A stretch of DNA of 64,000 nt from Niabella soli DSM 19437. GTDB taxonomy: Bacteria > Bacteroidota > Bacteroidia > Chitinophagales > Chitinophagaceae. A program made the translations under genes and the position numbers. Where the stretch lies: contig NZ_CP007035.1 of NCBI RefSeq assembly GCF_000243115.2, positions 806,001 to 870,000 on the forward strand, read 5' to 3'. Positions 62,564 to 64,000 of this stretch are shown piece after piece. Each line of letters opens with the position of its first letter. The stretch's first letter is position 1. Under the pieces are notes generated by a model. The model did no database searches, was not told the origin of the DNA, and saw only the letters and a list, made by a program, of their open reading frames with translations.

Positions 62564-63757
62564 TTATTGCTCAAAAAGGGCAAAGCTGCCTCCGGTCCAG
62601 GTTTTGTCTTTATTAAAACGCACGCCGATCATTTTTCCTTTGCTCAGGCGCGCCAGGTTATTGCTAGGCCGGGGCCGGGGGGCGCCATCCTCCCAAAAAT
62701 AAAAAATCCGGATCTCTGATTTTGCCGGTTCATCCGGTGTTTTTATAACGGCAGCATAATTTACTTTCTTTTGAAGGATCCAGTTCTCAGGATCCGGGAT
62801 TTGCTGTATGTCCGCCCGAGTAACATCAATCACCACGCCCTGGCCCGCAAAGGAAAACAAGGGCTTTAGCACATAGTTTTCAAGGTCAGAAGGAATGGTA
62901 GTTATCTCATTCAGATAACGGGTTTCCGGGATGTTGGGGTGCTGGATCAGCGGCAGCGTAAATTTGCTGATCCGGTAAAACCAGTTGGGGTGCGTTACCC
63001 ATTCCACCTCAAGCTCATCAAAAAGAATTTTTGCCTTATCCCGGACCTCCGGCGCCTGTTGTTGCAGCTCATCAAAAATAATACGGTTATATATCCTTTT
63101 GATAAGGGTTTCTTTCCCTTTATTGAGGTAATAAAGCTGCTGCCCTTTTTTTATCAGCTCGGTTACGCAAACCATTTTAACGTCCAGGTATTCCTCCGTA
63201 CAGTAAAAATCAATATTTGTTTTTTGCTGTTGCGGGAAGATCTCCAACAGGATCACATTTTCCGGCTGTTCATTGCCCAGGATGATCTTTCTCAAAAGGG
63301 ATAAATAGGTCTCGCGGTTTAATCCGCCTAAATAACTCGAATAATGTTCCGGGATCTTAAAATGTTTATCATATACATCGTCCAGGAATACTTCATAAGC
63401 AAAAAGGCTGGGGAATCCCTGCATTTCGATCAGTTGCGGTTCCAGTATACCTTCGGCGTTCTCGCAGATGCCAAAATCGAAAGCAATAAAATGAGGGTAG
63501 CTGTTCTCGTTCTTTACTGCATAATTTTCAGGGATGGCCCGGTCGGTCTGTTCTTTAAAACCGGGTTGCAGGATCACATCCACAATGCTTTCGCAGGCAT
63601 CAAAAATTTTTCTTGAAAAATCTTTAGGCACAAAAACCGGCGTTTCCGCCATGCGGAATTGCAAGGGCTGGTATTTACTATTCAGATCATGTAAATAACT
63701 ATCAAATTTTTCCTGGGTAAAAGCAGCGTTGTATGCGGCTCTGAGCGCTGGAACCAT
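62564..63757 (-). CDS. ATP-grasp-like protein of unknown function
   Basis: 397 residues. A conserved Bacteroidota protein: FIAFDFGICENAEGILEPQL and IEMQGFPSLFAYEV in the middle and YVLKPLFSFAGQGVVIDVTR near residue 310 resemble the glycine-rich nucleotide loop of ATP-grasp ligases; the end SKGKMIGVRFNKDKTWTGGS is also strongly patterned. A carboxylate-amine ligase role is possible but not shown. It lies 38 bp upstream of the patatin gene on the same strand. No signal peptide. Confidence 0.65.
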   Translation of the reverse strand: MVPALRAAYNAAFTQEKFDSYLHDLNSKYQPLQFRMAETPVFVPKDFSRKIFDACESIVDVILQPGFKEQTDRAIPENYAVKNENSYPHFIAFDFGICENAEGILEPQLIEMQGFPSLFAYEVFLDDVYDKHFKIPEHYSSYLGGLNRETYLSLLRKIILGNEQPENVILLEIFPQQQKTNIDFYCTEEYLDVKMVCVTELIKKGQQLYYLNKGKETLIKRIYNRIIFDELQQQAPEVRDKAKILFDELEVEWVTHPNWFYRISKFTLPLIQHPNIPETRYLNEITTIPSDLENYVLKPLFSFAGQGVVIDVTRADIQQIPDPENWILQKKVNYAAVIKTPDEPAKSEIRIFYFWEDGAPRPRPSNNLARLSKGKMIGVRFNKDKTWTGGSFALFEQ

Positions 63758-63857
63758 AATTATAATTTATAATAACAATATACAGTATTATTGTCAGACG
63801 TAGTTACTTTTCAGTAATTAACCTATTGGTTTCAGGTTTCAGGATCTCGCGTTCAGC

Positions 63858-63895
63858 ATTATGCGTTCTGCATTACGCATTAAGCATTCAGCCCT
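63858..63895. repeat. AATGC-word dispersed repeat
   Basis: GCATTATGCGTTCTGCATTA and GCATTAAGCATTCAGCCC-type words as near 11020 and 29650, between the ATP-grasp-like gene and the ABC exporter gene. Confidence 0.5.
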
Positions 63896-63928
63896 TTTTG
63901 ATATCTAAATTCATCTTAACTTGCGCGC

Positions 63929-64000
63929 ATGAAGCATTTAAGTGCCCTGGGCAAATATTTCTGGAAGTACCGGGTGCGATTAGGAGCAGGTATTCTGTTT
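63929..64000 (+). CDS. ABC exporter (permease/ATPase), first 24 codons only
   Basis: ATG 63929 opens a frame running off the window. MKHLSALGKYFWKYRVRLGA matches the N-terminal elbow helix of MsbA-like fused ABC exporters in Bacteroidota. Too short to say more. Confidence 0.6.
   Translation, partial: MKHLSALGKYFWKYRVRLGAGILF

Overview
The window looks like part of a Bacteroidota chromosome, most likely family Chitinophagaceae (Niabella/Niastella type). This is inferred from SusC/SusD pairs, a FecR-regulated extracytoplasmic sigma factor, DUF5017 and BACON lipoproteins, a SPOR protein, the TAnnTTTG -7 promoter box and A/T-rich translation starts without strong Shine-Dalgarno sites. No rRNA, CRISPR array, prophage or intact insertion sequence was seen. 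tRNA-Leu, tRNA-Gly and tRNA-Pro genes are present.

Layout. 1-6.1 kb is the end of a polysaccharide-utilisation locus: SusD (cut by the window edge), a DUF5017 lipoprotein, a clan GH-D (alpha-galactosidase-like) glycosidase and a FucP-type sugar permease. The last two each carry a -1 frameshift at an A7 run. 6.5-7.0 kb holds a minus-strand tRNA cluster with a broken tRNA-Gly copy. 7-13.2 kb holds a GT2 glycosyltransferase, small membrane proteins, a SPOR protein, an M20 amidohydrolase and an S41 protease. 13.5-16.2 kb is an LPS-heptose operon (kinase, adenylyltransferase, heptosyltransferase). 16.1-20.2 kb has a frameshifted LysR gene facing a berberine-bridge-like oxidase coupled to NhaA. 20.5-26.8 kb has redox and stress genes: truncated haemoglobin with an amidotransferase, a SMUG2-type glycosylase, a DoxX/sigma/FolE/flavin-reductase operon, and an Rrf2 regulator with its apparent target. 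26.9-36.6 kb has a TPR protein, ThyA and FolA (with a dead four-helix-bundle gene between them), an O-methyltransferase, a TMEM175-type channel, Tpx, an RsmF-like rRNA methylase, an AI-2E permease and a DUF4091 glycosidase-like protein. 36.9-41.2 kb has a sterol desaturase family protein, PrfC, a decayed HigBA toxin-antitoxin operon and tRNA-Pro.

41.3-54.4 kb is a second nutrient-uptake region: a sugar-kinase-like phosphotransferase and a LacI regulator, an APH(6)-like kinase, then ECF sigma - FecR - SusC (with STN domain) - SusD - BACON lipoprotein - SGNH esterase - endonuclease/exonuclease/phosphatase family protein. Sigma, FecR and the STN-bearing SusC form a standard trans-envelope signalling chain. 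The enzymes are an esterase and a phosphodiesterase-like protein, with no glycoside hydrolase or lyase. 54.5-64 kb is housekeeping: an E2 acyltransferase, a phosphopantetheinyl transferase, RecN, a coiled-coil/zinc-ribbon protein, a Nif3-like protein, an FMN reductase, a patatin, an ATP-grasp-like protein and the start of an ABC exporter.

The most unusual content is between genes: a pair of ~244-bp elements with terminal inverted repeats and flanking direct repeats (MITE-like), a 72-bp inverted-repeat pair around 32.1/36.6 kb, several families of short dispersed repeats, a nearly duplicated Rrf2 operator, a toxin gene reduced to its two ends, and a tRNA-Gly pseudogene with a palindrome in its anticodon arm. 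Three genes are frameshifted at homopolymers, so sequence quality should be checked before calling them pseudogenes. All functional calls come from reading motifs by eye; no database search was run.
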